Positions 1 through 10,499 of a stretch of DNA of 64,000 nt are shown piece by piece (the stretch's first letter is position 1; the number at the start of each line of letters is the position of its first letter). Made by a program: the position numbers and the translations under genes. This DNA comes from Trichobilharzia szidati (lineage: Eukaryota; Platyhelminthes; Trematoda; Strigeidida; Schistosomatidae), in NCBI GenBank assembly GCA_944472155.2, contig OX235272.1, forward strand, positions 105,406,020 to 105,470,019, written 5' to 3'. The notes under the pieces were generated by a model. That model was given only the letters and a program-made list of their open reading frames with translations, had not been told where the DNA came from and did no database searches.

Positions 1-1246
1 CACACCTTTATTCGTCAAAAAACTATTTTCCAATGTACGTGTAAAACTTGGGCACTGTGGTAGTATGTAATCCCATATTAATTTGTGTGTTAGATATATC
101 ACACAGTGAGTGAAACAATATTATTATTTACTGGATGACAACGCCTTTCGAACACAACCTGTTTTATTGTTCATGACCATTTCATCAATTCTAGTCACAC
201 AACTTCGAAACTTTCCTTTTATCGTTTTATTCTTTATTCCCTCCTATTTGTCGTCGTAGAGGGGGTGGTAGTAGAATTTTCCAGATGTCCGGGTGGACAG
301 GTGTTGAATCATTCCTACTACAGGTATTTTCTTCAGTTGATTCGACAAATAAAGCTTCAGTTATCAATCTCTCCCTCCACCCTGTTAATTGTATTAGATT
401 TTAAAAGTGTCATCTTACCCCCATCCCATTGCATGGTTGTGTGTAATTGCATGTGGTGAAGTGCTATAGCTGAACTATTCTCCAGATTTCTTATTCGAGT
501 CAACTTATCCAGATTTTGCTGCTAGGCTTTTGTGCTCCACTAGTCTCACTGACTGACTGACTCCGTTCCACTACTTTGACCTATGCATTTCACCTGACAA
601 TCAGCGCAGGTAGGATATTAGCTCCACAGGATTGATCCTTCAACCGACTAGGCTTGTTTCTAATTGAGTTTGTGGGCAGTTTGAATGCCAGCCACTTTTA
701 TTCCTACCTGAAATGTTAAGAATTCTCCGTCTCCAAGGTTTCCTAGGTTCCTTCTTTGTGTGGAAGTTCTACTAATGGAGATTTAAAATCCCTGTTGTTG
801 GTGTTGTCATTATTCTGTGCATGTTTGACATGCATTTCGTCAATAGTATTATTATTATTATCACTATCACTACCATAATTATTAATTTCATTTTTACATT
901 TTCTTACATACTTCCTGATTAGTTTACCAGGGTAACTATTACGTTTCAAAGCTTCTCTTATATGCCTCATTTCTTGTTTTAGATTTTCCTTGGTACTATT
1001 TAGTTTTTGTACCCTATTACTTAAAAACTTCACCAATCCTATTTTTATTGACATAAGATGGGATAATCCGAAATTCAAATATTGGTTTTAATGTGTGGTT
1101 TTTCTGTAAACATTAATATTCAACTCCCCATCTTCTTTCCTTTTTATGTTACAGTCTAACATTGGAAACTCCTCTTCCTGACTTTCTAATTCATAAATGA
1201 ATTGAATTGACTCTACCTTCGGGTTGATTTTTTCAAAAAACAAGTA
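1..1246 (-). mobile_element. PLE-II remnant: RT end, linker, degraded GIY-YIG, terminus
   Basis: Minus-strand remnant of a Penelope-like retroelement. Read right to left, about 1245-1088 encodes the end of the reverse transcriptase thumb (FPMLDCN then VYRKTTH, where PLE RTs have a PFLD motif and VYRKPTH). Positions 1078-743 encode the basic linker (SYPGKLIRKYVRKCK, then LPHKEGT). Positions 740-250 hold a decayed GIY-YIG endonuclease, recognised by nucleotide similarity to the copies at 12.2 and 40.5 kb. Positions 1-240 are the non-coding terminus, which opens with a stretch (gtgtaaaacttgggcactg) found at other PLE-II ends. Stops and frameshifts show it is dead. The RT catalytic part is missing, cut off where a PLE-I terminus begins at 1247. 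Confidence 0.75.
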
Positions 1247-1300
1247 GTTCAGCAAAGAGTCTCTTTTCGGCGAATTCATTTTCAAAGCTGTGCAATCGCA
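1247..1300 (-). ncRNA. Hammerhead-like motif at PLE-I 3' end
   Basis: On the minus strand the sequence runs CACAGC, then TTGAAAA in place of the hammerhead CUGANGA box, a short loop, GAAA, the self-complementary AAGAGACTCTT helix III, and GCTG that pairs with CAGC as helix I. The order matches a type-I hammerhead, but the first core box is mutated, so it is probably inactive. Compare the intact-core copy at 21504-21550. Confidence 0.45.
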
Positions 1301-1618
1301 AATATATATGGTTATTTTGTGTGTGTATGTGTATATACATTAAATTTGTCAAACAAAATACGGTTAGTAAGTTCAAATGAATTGGATGTTGATAAGAGGA
1401 TAGCAACAAAAGTGATGAGTTGTCACAAATGATTGTTAAATAAGAGTTACGCAATGGCATGAATAGTTTGATGAATGAGTTGTACTCAAAGGGTGTGCAT
1501 GGAAACAGAATAATATACAGAATTACACAAGGGTTTCAAGTTAGAAAAATAAGCATACAAACAGAAGTAAGGTCAAATCAAACAAACAAAGAAGAGTTGG
1601 GTCAAATCAACGGAGTTG

Positions 1619-2230
1619 TTACCATGCGAGTAGAAGTGGTTGGATAATTTTCTTTTGTATGCATAGTTCTGGTTCCACCAACTGGATGGCTAGAGCTTCT
1701 GCGATGCAAAGAAGACGGAATCGTACTGTCTTTGGGAGGTTGTTCTTCACTTTGTAGATCACTTTGAAGGAGGCGTTCGTTGAGATGGAATGACCAGTGT
1801 TGACTAGATGTTCGATTATTGCACTCCTCATATGGCCATTATTTCCTTTCTGTAGCCACGCTGGGTGGTGTTCTTTGACCCTTTTTGACAGGATGCGCGT
1901 TGAACGACCGATGTACCTGGCTCCACAGCAACAGGTGAACTGATATGTACACATAGAAGTGGTCATGTGCGGAATCTTGTCCTTTGGGTTTCTGCAGACC
2001 AGCGGGCGACTGGAGAACACTATTCTTAGTGCTGCCGCAGGGAAAGTTCTTCCTAAAGAGGTGGAAATTCTCCTTCTGAGGACGTCACTAAGTAGGTCTC
2101 CTTTGAATTCTAGGTTCATATAAAGTATCTTTTTTGGCACGGATGGTGTCTCTTGCTTTTGGTTTTTCTGTTTGATGTTTTTGTCTACAAATCTTGGTGG
2201 GTAGCCATTTTGTATGAAGATTTCCCTCAT
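1619..2230 (-). pseudogene. PLE-I linker plus GIY-YIG endonuclease fragment (203 aa)
   Basis: Open frame of 203 codons starting at a true ATG that is probably internal to the original polyprotein. Residues 1-20 are the linker (NGYPPRFVDKNIK); residues 30-80 are a basic strand-rich segment (NLEFKGDLLSDVLRRR). The endonuclease core follows: CTYQFTCCCGARYIGRSTR with the YIG triad, a downstream Arg/His patch (KRVKEHHPAW), and the C-terminal Glu in CIAEALAI that matches the metal-binding Glu of GIY-YIG enzymes. In PLEs this domain nicks the target DNA and is fused behind the RT. The RT active site is not in this frame, so it cannot act alone as a transposon protein. Confidence 0.7.
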
Positions 2231-2542
2231 ATTTTATGTTTATGTTCTGTGTTCCAAATGTACGGTGAGTTTATCATCTACATACCTTGAGCATACTTTT
2301 AGGGTGGGGCTGAACGTTTCAATCGCTAATTTTTCCCACCTATCTATGAATATATCTGTGACAATTGGGGATATTGGTGACTCTATGTCAACTCCCTTAG
2401 TTTGTTTGGTATTTTCCTTTGGGATTTAAATACTATGGAAGTCAGAAATAGCTGCACTTCTAACACTATGTCTTCTAGTGGCACTTTTGTTCTAAGTTCA
2501 AGTTCTTTGTTAGAGGTGAGTTCTATCTCCCGTCCTTTCTTG

Positions 2543-2856
2543 TGTAACGACACAAGGCAAGAGTCAGGCAACAGATCGTTTATTAAGGAAAATCAACAGA
2601 TATTTATAGATTTTAATGTACATTATTGCAGAGTAATGTTAGTAGAAAATACAGTCTTTTGATTGGTTGTTTCTCACAGAAAGTTAACATTGCATCTCTT
2701 TGTGGCTGTGTCAGATCATCTATATGTTAACTGTGTCCGCCTACGCAAAGTCTACTGTCCATCTTTGATCTTGTTTTCACATGACTGATATTTGAGATAT
2801 AAACATTGACCTCAATTACTGTCTACCAATTTGGCTAGCAACCATCTCTCACCACA
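2543..2856 (-). mobile_element. Solo LTR (LTR-1), 314 bp, with 4-bp target duplication
   Basis: Flanked by CTTG on both sides (2539-2542 and 2857-2860). Read on the minus strand it begins TGTGGTGAGAG and ends CTGTCGTTACA style (here with small changes), i.e. TG...CA, and has AATAAA about 35 nt from its end. That is LTR polarity: U3 to a polyadenylation signal to U5. Further copies are at 35923, 40512, 45377 and 58486. No internal retroelement domains flank any copy, so these are solo LTRs left by recombination. The length is in the range of schistosome gypsy-like LTRs, but I cannot assign the family. Confidence 0.7.
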
Positions 2857-2860
2857 CTTG

Positions 2861-4077
2861 GACATCTCATATCCTAATGATTTCTAAGAAAGTGTTCTGT
2901 CTAACCTGCTACATTAAGAAACTTAGACAATCTGGAATCACCCAACCTCTACTTTCACAATTTGTCAATTCTTGTATCTTACCTATTCTACTTTACTGCT
3001 CCACTTTAGTCTTTCCTGGGCTACTAAAAAAGGACTATGTCATTCTGAGAAGAATGTTGAAGGTAGTTAGTAGAACTAGTGGTGTAAAACTCAGTCAGCT
3101 CTTCACTACATTAGCTGATAGGCATCTGAATACATGCGGAAAATGGTCTAAAACCATACTCTCAGACCCCCAACACCCTCTCTATTCCCAACTCTCGCCT
3201 TGTATCACATCAAGTAGAACCAGAAATCAGTAAAAAGAATCTATGCTCGAACAACCAAGTACAGGAACTCAACGATACCATATTTGGCCTGTGTTCTAAG
3301 TGACAGAGACAATGTTAAGTGCGAAACCTATGACTTGCCTTGTTGTTAATAGCATAATTTTTGGCTCTTTTACTTCTCTCTTATTTTGCATTCTATAGTG
3401 AACTCCTTCTTAAACATACTGAACTACCTAAACTATTAACACTGGCTTACTTTTTTGTACTTTACTCTATTCCTTCTTTTGTGTATCTACTGGTTCCGAC
3501 CATATTAGCACTATGAGTAGTACAAAATTGTCCTGTCATTAACCATCATGTAATTGTTAGTTTCGTGGTTGTTGTTTTTTTTGTTCGGCAATATTAACTG
3601 ACAATCTTGGTTGTGAAAGCCATTATCACCATCTTAAAATTTTGTTTTATGCAGGATTACTCACACTACCACCACAAAACCGCATTAGACCTGACAATAT
3701 AAAACCCTGAAATGTTATTTTAGGATTGTTTAGTGTTGTTTCAACCAAATTAACTGATCATCTTGGCGATAAACATTCTTAAATATCATTTCATAACTTC
3801 TTGTATGACTATAGCTTTACAGTCACCATGCATAATCATATCATAGCTTCCACTACCCAATACTGAGATATTATTATATGTTGTTTATTTTCCTTTCTAC
3901 TTCTTGGTATTTTTTTGCATTTTTTAAAAATGTCCTTTTGTTTTTTGTGTTATTTTTTGCTGTTGTTGTCTTTATATTTATTTTTTTGAAATACTGCTTT
4001 TAAATGTTTGATAAAATTAGATGCAAATATTGTAGATATGTGCTGAAAATTCCACACTGTACCACTAGTACTGTTAT
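2861..4077 (+). mobile_element. LINE-C (CR1-like) 3' fragment
   Basis: 5'-truncated non-LTR retrotransposon. The frame at 2861-3230 encodes the region behind the RT (SHILMISKKVFCLTCYIKKL, RQSGITQPLLSQFVNS, FPGLLKKDYVILRRMLK), matching the better copy at 60581-61048. About 840 bp of 3' untranslated sequence follows, ending in tgctgaaaattccacactgta and a short TTA-repeat tail at 4070-4077. The frame is broken after 3233. It is inserted in a PLE-II copy, whose sequence resumes at 4078. Confidence 0.7.
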
Positions 4078-5160
4078 TATTAATTGAAGCTTTATTTAAC
4101 GAATCAGTTGAAGAGAATATGTGTAGTAGGAATGATTTAACACCTGTCCACCCAGACATCTGGAAAATTCCACTACCACCCCCTCTACGACGACGAATAG
4201 GAAGGAATGAAGAATAAAACTATAAAAGGAAAGTTTCGAAGTTGTGTGATTATAATTGATGAAATGATTATGAACAATACTAGATTGTTAAAACAATTAG
4301 TCCCTTTGATAAATTTGAATAAGGCATTAAGAAGACAAATTTCGCGAGATGATATCGTCATTTCGTAGTTTCTTTACAACCGCTTTACAACTAACACCTA
4401 TATAGGTGTCACCGCAGCTGCAGGTGAACTTGTAGATACAGTTTGAAGTAGAGTCCATAGAATTTCGTCCTTTAATCGTAGGTACAGGGATCGAAAATGT
4501 TCGGCAAATGAGAAAAAGAGATGCGGCGTAGAATGTGCGTTTGATGGCTGACCGAAGTCTTTGAGCTGTGACACCTATATAGGTAGAACCAACAGAATGT
4601 TCCAATGTCGTCGAAAAGAACATGTTCCAAAATGGCTACTAAATCATATAGAAAATCACAATGCGAGTAATCTGAATAGAAATCCAGCATCATCCATTGC
4701 AAAACACTTATTAATGTCAGGTCACAAAATCAATATTAATGACTGTTTCACAATTATTTCATCACATAACTCTAATTCAAGGTTATTGAAGGTGATGGAA
4801 GCACTTTGGATTAATCATATACAGCCTAAACTGTGTTTACCAAAAAACAATAGACTTCAATCTTCTACCACGGACAACATGACCTATCTAAGTATGATTG
4901 GTCATTAGTATGTACTTTTTTTTTATTTAACTGAGTAATTGTCATGATCTTTATTTTATTATTGTTAACCATGTTAGTTGTAAAGCGGTTGTAAAGAAAC
5001 TACGAAATGAAGATATCATCTCGCGAAATTTGTCTTCTTAATGCCTTATTCAAATACTAGATTGTGTTCGAAAAGCGTCGTCATCCAGTAAATAATTATA
5101 ATAATACTGTCTCTCCACTGTGTGATATATCTAATAAACAAATTAATATGGAACTATTTT
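4078..5160 (+). mobile_element. PLE-II 3' end, split by a younger PLE
   Basis: 4078-4275 and 5066-5160 together form the C-terminal GIY-YIG remnant plus 3' terminus of a PLE-II. Similarity to 41010-41300 is clear (gacatctggaaaattccacta, then gattataattgatgaaatga, then tgttcgaaa and gtcatccagtaaat). The element at 4289-5052 interrupts it. No usable frame remains. Confidence 0.65.
4289..5052 (+). mobile_element. Compact PLE with inverted ends and 13-bp target duplication
   Basis: 764-bp insertion between perfect copies of AATACTAGATTGT (4276-4288 and 5053-5065). About 83-bp inverted arms lie at 4313-4395 and about 4972-5054 with a single mismatch. The inside encodes only a GIY-YIG domain, in two opposed pieces: 4327-4560 on the minus strand (RSAIKRTFYAASL...CIYKFTCSCGDTYIG) and 4561-4908 on the plus strand (CDTYIGRTNRM, EHVPKWLLNHI, then VMEALWINHIQPKLC). 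The switch occurs at copies of the palindrome acctatataggt, which encodes the TYIG residues. No RT is present. The plus frame has no ATG at its start. Confidence 0.8.
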
Positions 5161-5344
5161 CTAATCCTGTATAATTTTGTTTCTAAGCCCCTTAGTAATC
5201 TGTATTCACACCCTTGAACTTTTATATCAAGTTTTAAAAAAAAATATTATTATCGCAGTTATGAAAATACAATAACAAAACAGCTATAATACATTCATGC
5301 AGAATAGGGATGGAAGACTGACAAGTTACTTTGTGGTTGTAGAA

Positions 5345-5578
5345 TAGGTTTTTTTATTCCTTCACGTTTCCAGTGGAACAGAGGGCTTCAAGCTAGAGGC
5401 TTGAAGTTTCTTTAGCAGTGCTTATTTTACAGGATGGGACTGCTAGCCTCACGCCCAACCTTCCCTCTTCACCAGCATTATTTCTGGCTTAGCGAGGTAA
5501 AGGAGTGCGTCGGCTGGGGATCGAACCCCGGACCATGTGCATGGTCGGCGAGCATCCCAACCGCTATGCCACCGACGC
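5345..5578 (-). mobile_element. SINE-4 with tRNA-like head
   Basis: Repeat with a 72-nt tRNA-like segment at 5507-5578 (minus strand). The first and last 7 nt pair perfectly (GCGTCGG with CCGACGC), and a box-B-like GGTTCGATCCC precedes the 3' acceptor strand. The body at 5345-5506 (ccttcacg..., gggcttcaagctagaggctt, tttctggcttagcgagg) recurs at 50280-50431 and, diverged, at 46190 and 59690. The anticodon arm has a 6-nt loop, so this is a tRNA-derived retroposon rather than a working tRNA. Confidence 0.7.
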
Positions 5579-5594
5579 GTAGAATAGGTTTGGT

Positions 5595-5738
5595 GAGTGG
5601 CTATTACACACAGATTGTATGCATATAAAAAGGGATACTGGGACTGTGGTCAACAGTTAACCATAAAATAATCGTATATATATATGGGTTGTTTTGAAGA
5701 AATTATATCCCGTGAGGGGATTGAATCATAGGCGTGAA
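5595..5738. repeat. PLE-I terminal fragment
   Basis: Contains the block ttatatcccgtgaggggattgaatcataggcgtgaatac that marks PLE-I termini at 8385, 16410 and 46380. It is cut at 5739 by the LINE-A tail. Confidence 0.5.
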
Positions 5739-6760
5739 TACATGGTCGGTCGGTCGGTTTTCGACATAGAAATTTGCACATATGTGCGCCAGTTCAAGTC
5801 GCTACACTCCCTCCATGTAGCACACAAAGCAACAGAAGAAAGTAGGAGAAATGCATAATAGAGACAGTAAACAGATGTGTGAGACAAAGGAATAGTAATA
5901 ACGAAGAACAAAACAGTTTCATTGGAAATTATAAGTCACAAGGAGTGGATGCATCTGCGCCACTGAGAACGATTTTGAGCCATGTCACCAATTGTTTCCA
6001 ACCATTGGTTTTTACCATCCCCAGGACCCCAACCAGTCAGGAAGTCTACACCTTCCTATGTGGCTTAGACTAACTGTTGTAGATTTCATTGACTGGTGCC
6101 ATGTTTTGGTTTGACCACCCCTAGCTCTTTTCCAGCCTGACTATATGTCAGCTAACATTGCCCGTCGGGCGAAGAAGGCGATGACTAGGCTAGGCATACG
6201 TAACACATGTCCTAACCATCTCAGTCGATGTAACATCACAACCACCTCGTCGATTGATTTCCCCTCCTTACCTAGCACTCGACGCCTAACCTCAATATTG
6301 CCCATCTTATTATACGCAGGCACCTATAATCGAAGACAGCTAATCTTTTCATACCTTCCACTCTCAATGGTCATGTCTCACAGCCAGATATAAAGGAGGA
6401 CGAAGCGGACTGTTGAGCTGTACACCCGCCCTTTGGTCAACAAGATTATTCCCTGGTAGCAAGTCAATCCCTGAGTCGCTGAAGTGTGTTAGCGTTAAGT
6501 CCATTAGTACGCCTATGATGAAGATGAATAGGAATGGGGACAATGGGTATCCTTGACGGACGCCACTAGTCGTCACCACTTCAGATGACAACTCGCCATG
6601 AGCCCTCACCTGGTTGCATGAGTACGAGTAGAGTGTCTTAATCAGTGCAATGTATTTTCTTGGCACTCCCTTTACAGCCAAGCATCGCCAGAGAACTTCT
6701 CGGTCGACAGAATCGAATGCCACCTTTAGGTCAAGAAATATACACGAAATAATAATAATA
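5739..6760 (-). mobile_element. LINE-A (RTE-like) 3' fragment with internal deletion
   Basis: Minus strand. 6760-6420 encodes central RT motifs: DLKVAFDSVDREVLW, VPRKYIALIKTLYS, and TSGVRQGYPLSPFLF (usual GVRQGCPLSPFLF). Around 6410 the frame jumps to LNSPLRPP and then the C-terminal region (IEVRRRVLGKEGKSIDE, LHRLRWLGHVLRMP, 6323-6141). The YADD box and the segment behind it are therefore deleted. The 3' end carries a ggtcggtcggtcgg tract at 5743-5757; the copy at 32605 has tgtctgtctgtctg at the same place, so simple tetranucleotide tails mark this family. Confidence 0.75.
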
Positions 6761-7640
6761 ATAACCATAAAAGTATGAAATGCAATTAAAACTAAAATGT
6801 TTGTGATTATAATCATAGTTAAATGTCAACTGGCAAAACAATTAATGTCATATATAGAATAATTCATAGGATGGATAGAACTTGAAAAAGGGTGTGCAAT
6901 TATAAGATTAGTAGACAAATTGAATAAAATAAAAACGTTACGTAATATTGTGTGAAATTTGATAACATAGAATTTAACGTTGCAAAATAGAATTGATTTA
7001 GAATGACAAGTGGAACAAGTGAAATAATACCGGGGACAGTTCAAAGTGAGAATAGTAATAGTAACAATTGACGTAATAAAGAAGAGTATACAAATTGAAT
7101 AGACAAAAATGAAAAATTGGTAGAGCTAAAATATGATTGGGGATTACCATACTTCAGCATAGAGAGATTAAGACCGCGAAAGTTGGAGGCATTGAACCAA
7201 CTTTTTCTGTATACAGAGATCTGGCTTTTCTGTTTCGATAGCTAAAGATGGCTTCAGCAATACAGATGGGTGTCGGATGCGTAGTGATTTGGGCAAATTA
7301 CTTTTCGCCTTGTAGATGACTTTACAGGTAGAGGCTTTAGAGATAAGGTGATCATTATCGACCAGATGTTCAATGATCGCGCTTCTTATTGCTCCACTTC
7401 CACCTCTTCGTAATTACCATGCAGGATAGTGTTCTTGCACCCTCTCTTAGACAAAACTCGAATCGAACACCGATAACCAGTTCCACACGAGCAGGTGAAT
7501 TGATAAACGCACACTTATGATTCAATTCCCTCATTGGATATAATTTCTTAAAAACAACCCATATATATATACATAGGATTGTACAGCTTGATAACAAATT
7601 CGTTGTTGAAAAGAGTCTCTTCGCTGATTGAATCACTTGT
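6761..7640. mobile_element. PLE-I copy with decayed GIY-YIG and 3' hammerhead-like end
   Basis: 6761-7140 matches the 3' untranslated region of the PLE at 46376-47319. 7150-7510 is a minus-strand GIY-YIG remnant (PLE-type aEAifsIaK, KVIYKA, CSCGTGYR) with several frameshifts. 7577-7635 is a plus-strand terminus with tgtacagcttgataac, then GTTGTTGAAAAGAGTCTCTT and CGCTG. The opposite orientation of body and right end fits the inverted-terminus layout of this family. Confidence 0.65.
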
Positions 7641-7904
7641 TTTGATTTTCTATATGTGCCAATAGGAATCTTCCATGAAATAAAATAATCAATATGTGAA
7701 ACGAACTAAGTCGAGTGATACGTAAACAAAAAGTATAAATATCACTAATAACAATAACAATAATGATAAATCGGAATAATTTATGACTATGTGTACGAAA
7801 AATTCGATAATTGTTTCGAAGAATGCTAGAATAAAGAGTATAAATTATGCAGGAATTATATCCAGTGAAGGCATTGAATATATTTAATATATTTATGCAT
7901 TGTT

Positions 7905-8384
7905 GTCACTCAACATCAACAACAAAATTCGGATTTTCAATACAAACGTCAAGTCAGTCAGTTCTTCTATACGGATCAGAAACTTGGCGGCGGGTCACAA
8001 AGAATATTTCCAACAGCCTGTTGCAGACCTTTATCAACAACTGTCTTCGCTCTACACTACTGAAGATCAGATGGCCGGAAAGAATCACCAACAAGAAACT
8101 ATGGGAACAAACAAAACAAGAACCAATCGCTCAACAAATATGCAGGAGAAAGTGGAGATGGATTGGACACTCGCTGAGGAGGCCGCTGGGTGACATCGCG
8201 CGTCAGGCCCTCGAGTGGGACGTCCAAGGGTGACATGGAGGAGATCGTGTGAAGAGGAGTTGAAACAGTATGGACTAACATGGATGCAGGTGAAAAGTAC
8301 AGCAGAAGACAGAAGCAAGTGGAGACGTGTAGTTGAAGCCCTATGTTCCACTAGGAACCCAAGGGAACAATAATAATAATAAAT
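7905..8384 (+). mobile_element. LINE-B 3' fragment
   Basis: 5'-truncated RTE-like LINE. Frames at 7900-8233 encode NIKIRIFNTNVKS, LLYGSETWR, the LQTFINNCLRS block, [20 protein letters not shown] and RRP, then a CEEEL-type block with broken frames. It ends in a TAA-repeat tail at 8369-8384. The flanking sequence on both sides is PLE-I terminus (gcattgaata... and ggaattgaatcataggtgtg), so the LINE landed in a PLE. Confidence 0.75.
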
Positions 8385-8585
8385 AAGGAATTGAATCATA
8401 GGTGTGAATACATGAAATAATAATAGTATTATGAAATGCTATTTAAAGTCAAAATGTTTGTGATTATAATCATAGTTAAATGTCAAGTGGCGAAACATTC
8501 AGTGTCATATATAGAACAATTCATAGGATGTATAGAACTTGGAAAGGGGTGTATAATTATAGGGTTATTACTTATAGAGAAGATT
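8385..8585. repeat. PLE-I 3' untranslated fragment
   Basis: Continues the PLE-I terminal sequence interrupted by the LINE-B at 7905-8384: gaatcataggtgtgaatac, aaaatgtttgtgattataatc, tagaacaattcataggatgt. The same blocks are at 6760-6900, 16540-16660 and 46430-46550. Confidence 0.6.
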
Positions 8586-8589
8586 TGTA

Positions 8590-10200
8590 ACTCAGGTGGA
8601 TGATTTTGAATTAGATGTGTTCATAGAGGAGCTTCCATCGTCCCCCATCTAGACATCTTCTTTCAGCGCAAGTTTTAGCATAAAATGAACTGATTTAAAT
8701 TCACCATGAATGATAGAATTGAGACTCCTGGCAACCATCTTCGTGACTGGTTGTTAATTTACGTCTCTATTGATCATTTCTATCGACTTGGAATTCGAAC
8801 TTTCTTGTCATGTGATTTACTTTTTATTAGCTAGTGGTAAATTTGGTCTATAGTAATGTGTTTGTCAATCACCGGCTGATTCACTTGAGTATCAGGCTTC
8901 TGGAAATTCCATGGCAGTATTTTCGGTGTTTCCTCTGTTTAAAATTTCTACATTATCCCAATCATCAAATTGGTGTCCATAATTATCTACATGCATTGAT
9001 ATGAAAGAATATATGCCTCATGTCTTTTTACAGCTAATTTGTGTTCTTAGATTCGGATTCGAAGGGGACGCCCACTCTGACCACCGATGTAATGTTTATT
9101 GCAGTTCATACATGCAATTTATTTTGTAAATGGTATTAATTTTATCTTCTTTTCCTGTTGGATCTCTCGGTTTGCACAATATCGAATGAAGTGATTGTGC
9201 TGTTGGCTTGTGTGCTATATCTATTTGAAACGGTCTTAATATTCTAGCTGTTATTTCAGAGATATTTGTGATATATATGGTAGAGTGAATTTTCGTGTGG
9301 TCTTTGATGATGGCTTGTTGTTGGTGTTATGACTCGAGTTTAAACACTTTTTGATGAAATTGTGAGGATATGCATTGCTTTTGAAGACGGTTAGTAGGTA
9401 TTTTTCTTCCATTCTCTTCAACAAACACCGGAGTAGTGCTACAGTGTGTTTGAACTCTTTTAAACAATGTCCGCAGACAGTTCCTTTTGTGGGTAATTGG
9501 GTTATTACTATGACAGTTGAGTATTTGGTCTGTGGGCGTTGATTTTCTATACACTTGTGTTTCTAAATTTCCTGTGTTAGTTCTCTTGATTAAGACATCT
9601 AACAATGGAAATTTGATGTCTAATTCTTCTTCTCTTGTGGTGAATTTAGTGTCTTCAAATATGTTGTTTATTAATTTGTGGGTATATTCCAAATCACATT
9701 TCTTTTAATTATTACAAATGTATCATCAACGTAAAGTATACGTCCAGATTTTTCGTTTAATTATGGGTAGGTAGGGCTATTAATTCTAATCGTTGCATAA
9801 AGGCTTCCGTTATTAATTGTAATATGAGCGATCGCATTGTTATTCCTTTTATCTGTTCGTATATTTGATTATTGAATTGGAAATATGTTGTAAGACATAA
9901 TTCTGTGAATTCCATCCAAGTTGAACACTGTGTATTTGTACTCTCATCGCTATGGAGTAGTTGTTGCATAGTTTCTGTTACTAGTTTTGGACCGTTTGAA
10001 GTGTTTTATGCTATGACATCAAAGGACACTGTTTTGACTTTCGCTAAAATCAGTGACTTGGCGAATCGATAGAATGATCGCATGATTCTATTAGGTGTTT
10101 AAATTTTCTGAAAAGTTTGTCTTACGTAGATTATATGTTGGTGACCCTGGCAGCGAAACGATTGGTTGTAATGGGATGTTTGGTTTGTGGCGTTTCGATC
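8590..10200 (-). mobile_element. PLE-III copy, RT to 3' end
   Basis: Minus strand, the longest PLE-III here. 9969-9757 encodes the RT block before the active site (WMEFTELCLTTYFQFNNQIYEQIKG, then MQRLELIALP). 9692-9327 encodes the thumb (EYTHKLINNIFEDTKF, EELDIKFPLLDVLIKR, QVYRKSTPTDQILN) and the start of the linker. 9320-8830 is a frameshifted GIY-YIG domain matching the intact frame at 52092-52730, and 8830-8590 is the 3' terminus. The YxDD box falls in the gap between frames at about 9720, where the DNA reads as a degenerate YVDDTFVI. Upstream, 9970-10200 is decayed RT sequence. Confidence 0.75.
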
Positions 10201-10425
10201 TACCGTAAAATCGAGGTAAACACGGGTGCGTTAGTTTATTAGAGATATAAATATCAAAATAATTACAATAATAACCCTTACTAATTTTTATTCTTATCGG
10301 ACAAACCTAATGTACACACACACATAAAAATAATTATTTACAATTGCGATTGTGTACAGCTAAGTGAATCAATTCGCCACCGAAAAGAGATTCTTCGCTG
10401 AACTACGTGTTTTGTTTCCAATAAT
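10200..10425 (+). repeat. PLE-I 3' terminus with hammerhead-like motif
   Basis: 3' untranslated piece ending at 10338-10395 with GTGTACAGC, AAGTGAATC, a short loop, CGAAAAGAGATTCTTC and GCTGAAC. Helix I (ACAGC/GCTG) and a self-complementary helix III are visible, but the CUGANGA box is altered. The same diverged variant occurs on the minus strand at 47453-47508. Confidence 0.5.
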
Positions 10426-10499
10426 TGATATAAGGATTGATTGAGGGCGATGGGGTATAAAAACTTACAACCGCCAAAAATTTTGATATAAGTATAAAA

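Larger units (their letters stand above)
1247..2540 (-). mobile_element. PLE-I copy (3' half of RT to 3' terminus)
   Basis: Penelope-like element on the minus strand. From right to left: an RT piece around 2440-2260 with GVDIESPISP (the usual GxAMGSPLSP block) and RYVDD (the catalytic YxDD). An internal deletion follows, because the thumb region is absent. Next come the linker and GIY-YIG endonuclease (1619-2230), then a 3' untranslated stretch (1618-1301) ending in a hammerhead-like motif at 1300-1247. The same 3' untranslated region recurs at 24267-24775 in the opposite orientation. The right end is bounded by the LTR at 2543. Confidence 0.75.
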
